The notes under the pieces: generated by a model
Database searches by the model: none
What the model was told of the DNA's origin: nothing
What the model saw: only the letters and a program-made list of their open reading frames with translations
Assembly (NCBI RefSeq): GCF_004217145.1
Contig: NZ_SHKR01000015.1
Coordinates: forward strand, 248,001 to 312,000
Direction: 5' to 3'
From: Kribbella rubisoli
GTDB lineage: Bacteria > Actinomycetota > Actinomycetes > Propionibacteriales > Kribbellaceae
DNA: 64,000 nucleotides
Made by a program: the position numbers and the translations under genes
Shown: piece after piece, positions 26,699-34,037 of the stretch
Numbering within the stretch: the stretch's first letter is position 1
How the letters are laid out: the number at the start of each line of letters is the position of its first letter

Positions 26699-27288
26699 CC
26701 GCCCCCGCGCACGCGCGTCACACCAAGCGGCAGGTCATCATCGAGACTGCCGAGCGGCTGTTCGCCGAGCACGGGTACGACGCGACGTCGACGGCGCGGA
26801 TCGCGCACGAGGCCGGCGTGCCGTCCGGCCTGGTGTTCTACCACTTCGCGACCAAGCTCGACCTGTTGCTCGCGATCGTGCAGGAGCGCCCGACGCCGAG
26901 CGAGGTACTGCGGTCCGCCGCCCGCGGCCGGACCGTACGAGGGCGGCTGCAGGCGATCGTGGCGACGATGGCCGAGGAGCTGGAGCACGATCGCGCCGCC
27001 CGGATCATCGTGTTCCGGGAGGCGCAGGGCCGGCCGGAGATCGCGGAGCGGGCGGCCGAGTTGTTCGCCGAGGCGACCGGGACGGTGGCCGACGTACTGC
27101 GTGGAGCCGATGACGTCGTCGCGGAGCCGGACCGGGTGCAGACGGCGGCTGAGCTGGTCGTCAGTCGGGTCTTCCTCGACACGGTCGCGCTCGGTCAGGC
27201 CGAGACCGCGGCCGAGCGGCACGAGGCGATGATCGATCTGGTCGCGGATTCGCTGACCACACCGGGCGGGCGCGCCCAGCAGGACTGA
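26695..27288 (+). CDS. TetR/AcrR family transcriptional regulator
   Basis: 197-aa TetR regulator. The N-terminal HTH spans about residues 10-58: RQVIIETAERLFAEHGYDAT, ARIAHEAGVPSGLVFYHF. A helical ligand-binding domain follows. The ATG overlaps the stop of the di-iron gene by 4 bases, so both are made together and the regulator probably represses its own operon through the 18-bp palindrome at 25678. The effector is plausibly a fatty acyl compound, given the partner enzyme; that is inference. Confidence 0.92.
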   Translation: MTAPAHARHTKRQVIIETAERLFAEHGYDATSTARIAHEAGVPSGLVFYHFATKLDLLLAIVQERPTPSEVLRSAARGRTVRGRLQAIVATMAEELEHDRAARIIVFREAQGRPEIAERAAELFAEATGTVADVLRGADDVVAEPDRVQTAAELVVSRVFLDTVALGQAETAAERHEAMIDLVADSLTTPGGRAQQD

Positions 27289-27299
27289 GCGCGCCGCCC
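27264..27299. terminator. Possible GC-rich hairpin terminator
   Basis: GGGCGGGCGCGC (27264-27275) can pair with GCGCGCCGCCC (27289-27299) with one bulge. It overlaps the 3' end of the TetR gene and lies before the convergent NPP1 gene. No T-tract is seen. Confidence 0.35.
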
Positions 27300-27317
27300 T
27301 CATCAGGTCATGTCAGG

Positions 27318-28094
27318 TCAGGCCCAGGGATCGAACGGGATCCCGGACGGCTTGGACGCGTTCAGCAGATTGCGGAAACGGTCGTCCTTGTCGGTGATCT
27401 TGATCGTGGCCGAGCCGAAGTCGGCGTTCATCAGGATGTCGCGAAGCGACGTGCTCGGGTAGCCGTTCCAGCCGACCAGCGGCGGGTACCGCCAGTTGTG
27501 GTAGTGGTTCTCCGGCGGCTCGTCGTTGCTGTTGGCGAGGCGGAAGAAGTGCGTGCTCGCGCCGTCCTTGTGGTAGACGACCTTCGGGTGCGATCCGTCG
27601 AAGCGGACCTGCGAGCGGGCGTAGGTGACCTGGCTCGAGTGCTGCGTCGTGGTCACGTATTCGACCTGGTTCGACGCCTGGTTGATCCAGGAGATCACGT
27701 GCTCCCAGTCGTGCCGGTGGCCGCCGAGGCTGCTGCCGGGCAACGCCTGGTCCTTCTCGAAGTAGCTGGCGTACACGACCGCGCACCAGCCGTTGTTGCA
27801 CTTCTCGCGGGAGTAGGTCTGTGAGTTGTCGAGGTCGGACTGGTCGCGGCAGTTGCCGTTCACGGCGCCGGTCGGGTTGAGGCCGGGGTTGAGCGTGCCG
27901 TCGGCACCGATGGCGGGAGTCGCGTAGCAGCCGTCGGTGTCGTAGTCGTACGCCGGCGAGAACGACTGCTCGTACCCGTCGGCGTTCTGGGGGAGGTTCG
28001 GCGGCGGGGCGGCGAACGCCACTGCGGCCGAGGTGACGATCAGGGCGGCGGTTCCGAGGACCACGCCGAGCGTGCGGCGGGCGGACACTTTCAT
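27318..28094 (-). CDS. Secreted Nep1-like (NPP1) protein
   Basis: 258-aa necrosis- and ethylene-inducing-like protein. A signal peptide (about 1-29, ending AVAFAAP) is followed by an NPP1 domain (PF05630) with the exact hallmark heptapeptide GHRHDWE at 125-131 and four Cys (56, 82, 99, 104) that can form disulfides. Family knowledge: NLPs of plant pathogens bind plant sphingolipids and permeabilise membranes, while many bacterial members have no known activity. SD GAAGGAG precedes the ATG at 28094. It is monocistronic, opposite the 87-aa membrane protein. Biological target here is unknown. Confidence 0.88.
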   Translation of the reverse strand: MKVSARRTLGVVLGTAALIVTSAAVAFAAPPPNLPQNADGYEQSFSPAYDYDTDGCYATPAIGADGTLNPGLNPTGAVNGNCRDQSDLDNSQTYSREKCNNGWCAVVYASYFEKDQALPGSSLGGHRHDWEHVISWINQASNQVEYVTTTQHSSQVTYARSQVRFDGSHPKVVYHKDGASTHFFRLANSNDEPPENHYHNWRYPPLVGWNGYPSTSLRDILMNADFGSATIKITDKDDRFRNLLNASKPSGIPFDPWA

Positions 28095-28260
28095 CGAATG
28101 CTCCTTCAGAACTTAGTTCAGGGCGGAAAGGAACGGCACGAGGATGCCAGTCGCGGTACACGTGCGCCTATACGTCACGTGCCTACAGGTTGACGGTCTG
28201 TGAACACCCGGAATTAGTGGGGTGCCAGGTCTCGTATTGGTAGTGCAGAGTGGGGTCTGA

Positions 28261-28299
28261 CACCTGCCGGCTGGGGATGCTGAGGAGCGACGGCAGGTG
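28261..28299 (+). promoter_or_regulatory. Upstream hairpin of a structured 5' leader
   Basis: CACCTGCCG (28261-28269) and CGGCAGGTG (28291-28299) form a perfect 9-bp stem with a 21-base loop. The next hairpin begins immediately, at 28300. Confidence 0.55.
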
Positions 28300-28315
28300 G
28301 TTCCTGGGGAGGAAC
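28300..28315 (+). promoter_or_regulatory. SD-sequestering hairpin
   Basis: GTTCCT (28300-28305), loop GGGG and AGGAAC (28310-28315) form a perfect 6-bp hairpin. The ribosome-binding sequence GGGGAGGA (28306-28313) lies in its loop and 3' arm, 5 bases before the GTG at 28320. Confidence 0.55.
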
Positions 28316-28319
28316 AGCC

Positions 28320-28583
28320 GTGCCTTTTGAGGAGAAGGCGGCGCCGCCGCCTGCGTTGCCAGATGGATCAATGCCGACCTACGCCGGTCACGGGCTGCCA
28401 GGGAGCACCAACGGCGAGCCACCGTTGTCGCCGTTCGGCTGGGGTCCAAGCCTGAACTACTTCGACACCAAGAGCATCCGCAGCCGAGCACCGGTCGGCA
28501 GCGTGCTGCCGTTCATTGCTCTGCTCGTGCTGTACGGCGGGATCGTGTCCGCGCTGCTCACAGCACTTGCCGTCCGCGCCTGA
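28320..28583 (+). CDS. 87-aa membrane protein with structured leader
   Basis: 87 aa, unrecognised. The N-terminal 55 residues are Pro/Gly-rich and polar (EEKAAPPPALPDG). One transmembrane helix lies at about 62-85 (SVLPFIALLVLYGGIVSALLTALAV). The GTG start is set by a very strong SD, GGGGAGGA, but that SD is held in a hairpin directly after a second stem-loop, suggesting translational control. It is divergent from the NPP1 gene, with about 225 bp between them. Function unknown; a small membrane regulator or assembly factor is possible. Confidence 0.6.
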   Translation: MPFEEKAAPPPALPDGSMPTYAGHGLPGSTNGEPPLSPFGWGPSLNYFDTKSIRSRAPVGSVLPFIALLVLYGGIVSALLTALAVRA

Positions 28584-28627
28584 TCGTTCGGCGCGCGTGT
28601 GAGCCCGCGCCGGACGAGAATGGGCTA

Positions 28628-28957
28628 GTGCGGTTTCGAGTGCTGGGGGCGGTCGAGGCGTCGATCGACGACGTCCGCACGGTGATCCCCGGGGAGCGCG
28701 TCCGGACTCTGCTGGCCGCGCTCCTGCTGTGACCGGACCAGGTCGTCGCCGATGAGCAGTTGCTGTACGACGTGTGGGGCGAGGACCTGCCGTCGAACCC
28801 GCGGGCCGCGATGCAGGCAGCGATCTCCCGGCTCAGGCGCGCGCTGAGCCGGGCTGAGCTGCGGAACGACCGTCGGACTGCCCGGCACGCCGCGGACCTC
28901 CTCCGGGACGTCGGTTCGAACATGTACGTCGCCAGGATCGCGCATCTGGCCGAGTAG
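28628..28957 (+). pseudogene. Decayed SARP/BTAD-type regulator
   Basis: Reading from GTG 28628 gives RFRVLGAVEA...RVRTLLAALLL, the start of an OmpR-like SARP DNA-binding domain. An in-frame TGA at 28730-28732 interrupts it. The same frame then continues with VVADEQLLYDVWGEDLPSNPR and AISRLRRAL, the typical second half of that domain. After about 30 codons it jumps to a C-terminal-like tail ending VARIAHLAE and TAG at 28955. A full SARP/AfsR protein needs several hundred residues more, so the gene has both a nonsense codon and a large internal deletion. It lies between the 87-aa gene and the SDR gene. Confidence 0.7.
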
Positions 28958-28992
28958 TTGCTGTTGGCATCATGCTGAGGACAGGAGGTGTG

Positions 28993-29763
28993 ATGCAGCT
29001 GGACGGGAAGGTTGCTCTGGTCACCGGTGCATCGGCGGGGATCGGTGCGGCCGTTGCTGAACGGCTCGCAGCAGCGGGCGCTCGGGTGGTGGTGCACGGG
29101 CGCGACGCGGAGCGAAGCGGTCAGGTTGCGGCGCGGGTTGACGGAGTACCGATTCTTGGCGACCTCGCTATGCCTGGTGTTGCTGCTGAGGTCGCGGATG
29201 CTGCGCTGGCTGTTCATGGGCGGATCGACGTCCTGGTCGCGAACGCCGGGCTCGGGTGGTCCGGGCCGTTCGTGCAGATGCGAGCCGAGGAGATCGATCA
29301 TCTGGTCGCGCTGGATCTGCTGGCGCCGCTGCAGCTGGTCAGGTGCTTGCTTCCGTCAATGGTCGAGCGGGGCAGCGGGCACGTCGCGCTGGTCGGCTCG
29401 ATCGCGGGTCGTACGGCGGTTGCCGGTGAAGCCGTGTACGCCGCCACCAAAGCCGCACTCGACATCTTCGCCGAGAGCCTTCGGCTCGAGATTCGTGGTA
29501 GTGGTGTATCCGTGAGCCTGACTGTCCCGGGCGTCGTCGACACCGGTTTCTTCAGCGCTCGCGGCCGGCCGTACGACCGCGAGCGCCCGCGCCCTGTGCC
29601 CGCGGGCGACGTCGCGAGGGCGCTGGTTGATGGCATCACCAACGACCGCGCCGAGATCTGGATTCCTCGTTGGTTGCGCGTCGCCCCCGCCGTCCGCGCG
29701 CTTGCGCCGGGACTGTACCGGCGGCTGTCGGCCCGGTTCGGCGAGCAGGTGATGCCACGATGA
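28993..29763 (+). CDS. SDR family oxidoreductase
   Basis: 256-aa classical short-chain dehydrogenase. TGASAGIG (11-18) binds NAD(P); NAG sits in the fourth strand; the catalytic Ser is in ALVGSIAGR and YAATK supplies the Tyr/Lys pair. The C-terminal tail (WIPRWLRVAPAVRALAPGLYRRL) is basic and amphipathic and could touch membrane lipid. The ATG at 28993 has an excellent SD (ACAGGAGGTG). The WS/DGAT-like gene follows after a 29-bp gap containing an 11-bp repeat, so the pair probably acts on the same acyl or alcohol lipid. Confidence 0.9.
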   Translation: MQLDGKVALVTGASAGIGAAVAERLAAAGARVVVHGRDAERSGQVAARVDGVPILGDLAMPGVAAEVADAALAVHGRIDVLVANAGLGWSGPFVQMRAEEIDHLVALDLLAPLQLVRCLLPSMVERGSGHVALVGSIAGRTAVAGEAVYAATKAALDIFAESLRLEIRGSGVSVSLTVPGVVDTGFFSARGRPYDRERPRPVPAGDVARALVDGITNDRAEIWIPRWLRVAPAVRALAPGLYRRLSARFGEQVMPR

Positions 29764-29797
29764 GGCCACGGTGAGGCCACGGTGAGGCCACGGTGAG
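29760..29797 (+). repeat. Three tandem copies of an 11-bp repeat between SDR and WS/DGAT genes
   Basis: TGAGGCCACGG occurs three times perfectly at 29761-29793, with a further partial copy. The first TGA is the SDR stop codon and the last GTG (29793) is the next gene's start. Because 11 is not a multiple of 3, the copies place TGA in all three forward frames. Confidence 0.85.
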
Positions 29798-31061
29798 AGG
29801 CATCGTCGTACCGTCGGCCGACGCGTTCTTCCTGCACATCGAGCGGACCGGCGCACCGCAACACGTCGGCGGCATCGTCGTCCTCGAACCGTCCGACCGA
29901 CGGCCGACGATCGACGAGGTCCGCAAGCTCGTTGCCGACGGCTTCGCGCAGTTGCCGCGGATGCACCAGCGCCTCGGACCGACGTCCCGCTGGCGTCGGC
30001 CGCGCTGGATCGAGGCCGACGCAGTCGACCTGGACTGGCACGTCGTCGAGCACCGGTCCACCGACGGGTACGCCGGTCTGCTGCGCTACGTCGGCGACCT
30101 TGCAGAGCAGCCGATGCCCAGAGACCGTCCGCTGTGGCGGATCGCGATCGTCCGCGATATCGGCCCGGGGGGCGCCGACGGGCTGGTGGTTCTGGTCCAT
30201 CATTCGATTGCCGACGGCATCGGAACGGTTCTGCAGGCCCTCAGCCTGTTCGAGCCGCCGACCAAGATCGCGTTGCCCTCCGGCGCTGCTCCCGGCCGGC
30301 TGGCGCGAGCCGTCGCGACAGCCGTCGGCCTCGCCCAACTCGCAACGGACGGTACGGCGGCCAAACTGCCGCCGAGCTCCCTGCGCCGCGAGTTCGACAC
30401 CGCGGCGGTCGAGCTCGACGTCGTACGACGAGCCGCGTCCGCCCGCGGCGTACGCGTCACCGATTTGCTGATCGCCCTGCTGGCCGACAGCGTGTACGCC
30501 GTCGCGCCCGGGCTCGCAGAAGCGGTGAACGGGCACCTGCGCTTTTCGGTGACGACGATGGTACGAACGCCGGACAGCGCAGCGGAGGGCAACGCGACGG
30601 CCGCGATCATGGTCGAGGTGCCGGTGGACGGACGTCCGTTCGACGAGCTGCTGACCGAGGTGTCAGCGCGGACGAAGCGACTGCAGCGGCCGACGCGAGC
30701 GCTGGCTTCCCGGTTCGTGCTGGCGACTGGGCTGCGGATCGTGCCGGAGCCGTTCGCGCGGTGGTTCGCGCCGACCGTGTACGGGCAACGATTCCTGCAC
30801 GCGGTGGTCTCGAACATGCCCGGCACGACCGAACAGATGTCGTTCGCGGGTGTGCCCCACGATCGGGTGTATCCGATCCTGCCGCTGGTGCCGGGGACTC
30901 CGCTCGCCGCCGGCGCGCTGAGCTGGACAGGCATCCTGGGAGTCGGTCTCGCGACCGATCCGCAGCTGATCGACGGTCCGGCGCTGGCCGCTCACCTCAA
31001 CCAGGCGTTGGCGCGGTTAAGGACCGGGCCACTCGAGGGCGAGGAAGAGGCGCGCGCGTGA
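29793..31061 (+). CDS. Wax ester synthase / diacylglycerol acyltransferase-like protein
   Basis: 422-aa WS/DGAT family protein. The catalytic HHxxxDG motif is intact as HHSIADG (136-142). The N-terminal SADAFFLHIERTGAPQHVGG and the C-terminal SNMPGTTEQMSFAG segment are typical of bacterial WS/DGATs. It would esterify a long-chain alcohol, diacylglycerol or similar acceptor with acyl-CoA. Start GTG 29793 follows the 11-bp repeats, each carrying a GAGG SD-like core. It probably shares a transcript with the SDR gene. The 3' end overlaps the convergent PucR-type gene by 45 bases. Confidence 0.85.
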   Translation: MRGIVVPSADAFFLHIERTGAPQHVGGIVVLEPSDRRPTIDEVRKLVADGFAQLPRMHQRLGPTSRWRRPRWIEADAVDLDWHVVEHRSTDGYAGLLRYVGDLAEQPMPRDRPLWRIAIVRDIGPGGADGLVVLVHHSIADGIGTVLQALSLFEPPTKIALPSGAAPGRLARAVATAVGLAQLATDGTAAKLPPSSLRREFDTAAVELDVVRRAASARGVRVTDLLIALLADSVYAVAPGLAEAVNGHLRFSVTTMVRTPDSAAEGNATAAIMVEVPVDGRPFDELLTEVSARTKRLQRPTRALASRFVLATGLRIVPEPFARWFAPTVYGQRFLHAVVSNMPGTTEQMSFAGVPHDRVYPILPLVPGTPLAAGALSWTGILGVGLATDPQLIDGPALAAHLNQALARLRTGPLEGEEEARA

Positions 31062-32207
31062 TTCAGGGTCGTCCAGGCGATCGCCGTACAAGGCCCTGAG
31101 CCGGGCCATGCGATAGCGGACCGTCTGCGGGTGGATGCTCAGCTCACGGGCGATCGCCTGCCGGTCGCCGAAGTGTTTCAGCCAGCTGGCCAGCGTTTCC
31201 GCGAGCCGCTCGCGGGCGGCCTCCGTCTCGCCGTCGAGCGGCGCGAGCATCTCCTCCCGCAACGCGGCCACCAGGGCTTCGTCCCGCCAAACGATCAGCG
31301 CGTCGAGATGCTCGTCCGCGAACACCGGGTCATCGGTGAGTACGCCGGTGTTGCGCAACCGGACCGCGATGCGGGCGATCTCCAGACTGCGCGGGAGCTG
31401 AGCCAGCGCGACCGAATTGCCGACCACTGCGCCCATCCCGGCGAGCTCGCGGCTCAACTGCAGACGGCGACCCGGACCGGACGGTTCCGGAATGATCGCG
31501 CCGACCACGACCGCGTTGCGACGAATCGGCAGCGCACCGGGCTCGAGCCGGGCCACCAGCGTCCCGGCCGACTCCTGGTCGCCGTCGCTGTAGATGACGA
31601 CCGCTGCGGTCTCAGGGATGCGCCAGGCGGCCTGCTGCGCGGCGGTCCGGATGGCTTCCGTGCCGGCCCGTCCGGAGAGCAGCAGGTTGGCGAGATCCTC
31701 GCGGCGGCGTTCGCGCGCCATCGCGTCCTCGATCTGCTCCTGCAGATAGCCGTTCGCTGCGGAGAAAGACAGTTGGTTGACGAACACAAAGACCGAGTCG
31801 GCCAGCGCGGCGAGATTGTCCGGCGCGAAGTCCAGGCGGAGTGCGGTGGCGGCGACATGCCGCCAGGCGACCCGGGCGCCGAGCTGAAAGGCTGTCAGCA
31901 ATCGGGTGAGATCGTTGCCCTCCTGCAGTTGGCGTCGCCCGATCTCCTCGAAGACCCGCCGTACCGTCTCGTCGGCGCGGTCGAGGGTGGTCTGTTGCGG
32001 GTTGGCCAGGTTGGCGATCGACATGTCCAGCAGGCGATGCACGAACAGCTCGGCAGGCTTCACGACCGCGTCCCGGTCGGTGTCGAGAAAGGCAGCGTAG
32101 TCCGGCCAGTGCTCGACCAGCCGGTCCCGCACTTCGGCCACCAGGTCAGGTAGTCCGTCGAGCAAAGCGTCCTCGAGCCGCGCGCGGTCGAAGGTTGCGA
32201 TGGTCAT
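31017..32207 (-). CDS. PucR/CdaR-type transcriptional regulator
   Basis: 396 aa. The C-terminal HTH (PF13556 type) shows ETLASWLKHFGDRQAIARELSIHPQTVRYRMARLRALYGD. The central region (GGDEF-like remnant, ETAAVVIYSDGDQESAG) and an N-terminal helical domain complete the usual PucR layout. The ATG at 32207 follows GGAGGAG; an upstream in-frame start at 32231 is less likely. It is divergent from the hopanoid operon with 118 bp between them, so it is the best local candidate to control hopanoid genes, although no operator could be fixed there. Confidence 0.88.
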   Translation of the reverse strand: MTIATFDRARLEDALLDGLPDLVAEVRDRLVEHWPDYAAFLDTDRDAVVKPAELFVHRLLDMSIANLANPQQTTLDRADETVRRVFEEIGRRQLQEGNDLTRLLTAFQLGARVAWRHVAATALRLDFAPDNLAALADSVFVFVNQLSFSAANGYLQEQIEDAMARERRREDLANLLLSGRAGTEAIRTAAQQAAWRIPETAAVVIYSDGDQESAGTLVARLEPGALPIRRNAVVVGAIIPEPSGPGRRLQLSRELAGMGAVVGNSVALAQLPRSLEIARIAVRLRNTGVLTDDPVFADEHLDALIVWRDEALVAALREEMLAPLDGETEAARERLAETLASWLKHFGDRQAIARELSIHPQTVRYRMARLRALYGDRLDDPESRARLFLALEWPGP

Positions 32208-32325
32208 TGAAGACTCCTCCGGGGGAACCAATCAAGCCCAACTGTAATCCCGTGACAAATTCTGTCCCGCCGAATGTTCGTCACCGGGGCAGACTTGGCA
32301 TGAAACCGCTTCCCATCATGGAACT

Positions 32326-33171
32326 GTGCATCCAGACGGACTGCAGAACGTAGCTTCCGACCGGCAACTGGGCAGAAAGGAACACACCGAGAACTTTCCT
32401 GTCGCACTGAAGCTCCTGCCCGCCGCGCACCGGGAGTCGCTGCACGCTGTCTACGGCTACGCGCGGACCGTCGACGAACTCGGCGACAGCTACGCGGGTG
32501 ACCGTAAGGCGGCCCTGCGCGCGTTCGCGATCGACCTCGATCGCATCTGGACCGATGGCGAGCCGGAGCATCCGGTGCTGCGCCGGCTGCGCCCGATCGT
32601 CCGGCAGCACGACCTACCGGCGGATCCCTTCCACCACTTGATCCAGGCCAACCTGCAGGACCAGACGGTCACGCGCTACCGGACCTTCGAGGACCTGATC
32701 GGCTATTGCCGGCTGTCCGCCGATCCCGTCGGCCGGATGGTGCTCGGCGTCTTCGACGTCCACGATCCCGAGACCGAGCGCCTGTCCGATCTGGTGTGTA
32801 CGGCGCTGCAGCTGGTCGAGCACTGGCAGGACGTCGCCGAGGATCGCCGCGCGGGCCGGATCTACCTGCCGCAGGCCGACCTCGCGACGTACGGCGTTGC
32901 TGAGACCGATCTCGATCAGGGCAAGGCGACCCAGGAACTCCGCGACTTGATGACTTTCGAGACGGCGAGGGCCGAAAAGATGCTCGACGACGGTGCGACG
33001 ATCGTTGGCCGGTTGCACGGCTGGGCGCGGATATCGGTGGCCGGGTTTGTGGCCGGCGGGCAAGCGACGGTGAGGGCGTTGCGTTGTACCGGAGGCGATG
33101 TGCTGGCTCAGCAGGCCCAGCCGTCCAAGCTGGATACCGTCCGCCTGCTGGTACGGGCGGTCGCCCGATGA
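32326..33171 (+). CDS. hpnC: Squalene synthase HpnC (hydroxysqualene synthase)
   Basis: 281-aa trans-isoprenyl diphosphate synthase-fold protein. ENFPVALKLLPAAHRESLHAVYGYARTVDELGD contains a first Asp-rich-like motif (DELGD), and EHWQDVAEDRRAGRIYLP the second. HpnC converts presqualene diphosphate to hydroxysqualene in the HpnCDE route to squalene. First gene of the hopanoid operon; GTG start without a good SD. The ATG of hpnD overlaps its stop by 4 bases. The product is a cytosolic enzyme acting at the membrane. Confidence 0.9.
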   Translation: MHPDGLQNVASDRQLGRKEHTENFPVALKLLPAAHRESLHAVYGYARTVDELGDSYAGDRKAALRAFAIDLDRIWTDGEPEHPVLRRLRPIVRQHDLPADPFHHLIQANLQDQTVTRYRTFEDLIGYCRLSADPVGRMVLGVFDVHDPETERLSDLVCTALQLVEHWQDVAEDRRAGRIYLPQADLATYGVAETDLDQGKATQELRDLMTFETARAEKMLDDGATIVGRLHGWARISVAGFVAGGQATVRALRCTGGDVLAQQAQPSKLDTVRLLVRAVAR

Positions 33172-34037
33172 CGTCGACCGTAGCGGAGGCGTATGCCGCC
33201 TGCCTGGACATCACCCGGACCGAGGCACGCAACTTCTACTACGGCATCCGGCTGCTGCCACCGCCGAAACGCAACGCCCTGTCGGCCCTGTATGCGTTGG
33301 CGCGGCGGATCGACGACATCGGCGACGGTGACCTGCCGCTGGAGGAGAAGCGCACGGCACTTGCTGGAGTACGCAAGGATCTCGGTCGGCTCGGGGACGT
33401 CGACGAGCCCGTGTACGTCGCGGTTGCCGACGCGGCGCGCCGGTATCCGGTGCCGCTTGGTGCTTTCGAGGAGCTGGTCGCGGGGGTGGAGACTGACCTG
33501 GCCGACGTACGCATCGGTGATTTCGATGAGCTGGTCGTGTACTGCCGGCGCGTCGCGGGTTCCGTGGGTCGGCTGTGTCTGTCGATCTTCGGCCCGACCG
33601 GATCGTCGGACCTCGAGACGCTCGCCCTGTACGCCGACCAGCTCGGTATCGCGTTGCAGCAGACGAACATCCTCCGCGACATCCGCGAGGACCTGACCAA
33701 CGACCGGATCTACCTGCCGGCCGACGAACTCGAACGCTTCGACGTCCGGATCGAGCTCGACGAGCACGGCAACCTCGACGATCCACAAGGCCGGCTGGCC
33801 GGCTACATCCGGTACGCCGCCGGCCGCGCGCAGGACTGGTACTCGCTCGGCTGGCGTCTGCTGCCGTACCTCGACTGGCGTAGCGGCGCGTCCTGCCGGG
33901 CGATGTCGGGGATCTACCACCATTTGCTCCGCCGGATCGGAGCGAATCCGGTGTTGGTGTACGACCAGCGTTTGTCGTTGTCGGCGGGGGAGAAGGCACA
34001 GGTCGCGCTCGCCTCGCTCGCGGGAGCCCGCTCATGA
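33168..34037 (+). CDS. hpnD: Presqualene diphosphate synthase HpnD
   Basis: 289-aa squalene/phytoene synthase family enzyme joining two farnesyl diphosphates into presqualene diphosphate. Features are ARNFYYGIRLLPPPKR, ARRIDDIGD (first Asp-rich motif), YCRRVAGSVGRL and NILRDIREDLTNDRIYLP (second motif). The ATG at 33168 is chosen because it forms an ATGA overlap with hpnC and starts at the family's usual N-terminus; an in-frame upstream start at 33084 lies inside hpnC. Coupled by ATGA to hpnE at 34034. Confidence 0.92.
   Translation: MTSTVAEAYAACLDITRTEARNFYYGIRLLPPPKRNALSALYALARRIDDIGDGDLPLEEKRTALAGVRKDLGRLGDVDEPVYVAVADAARRYPVPLGAFEELVAGVETDLADVRIGDFDELVVYCRRVAGSVGRLCLSIFGPTGSSDLETLALYADQLGIALQQTNILRDIREDLTNDRIYLPADELERFDVRIELDEHGNLDDPQGRLAGYIRYAAGRAQDWYSLGWRLLPYLDWRSGASCRAMSGIYHHLLRRIGANPVLVYDQRLSLSAGEKAQVALASLAGARS

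Noticed and set aside
28558..29301. Minus-strand 247-aa frame over the SARP remnant
   Set aside because: No SD, no family, and the plus strand shows clear SARP and SDR coding signals.
32208..32325. Search for a PucR operator between the PucR-type gene and hpnC
   Set aside because: Only short imperfect repeats (GACA-N5-TGTC) were found; not enough to call a site.
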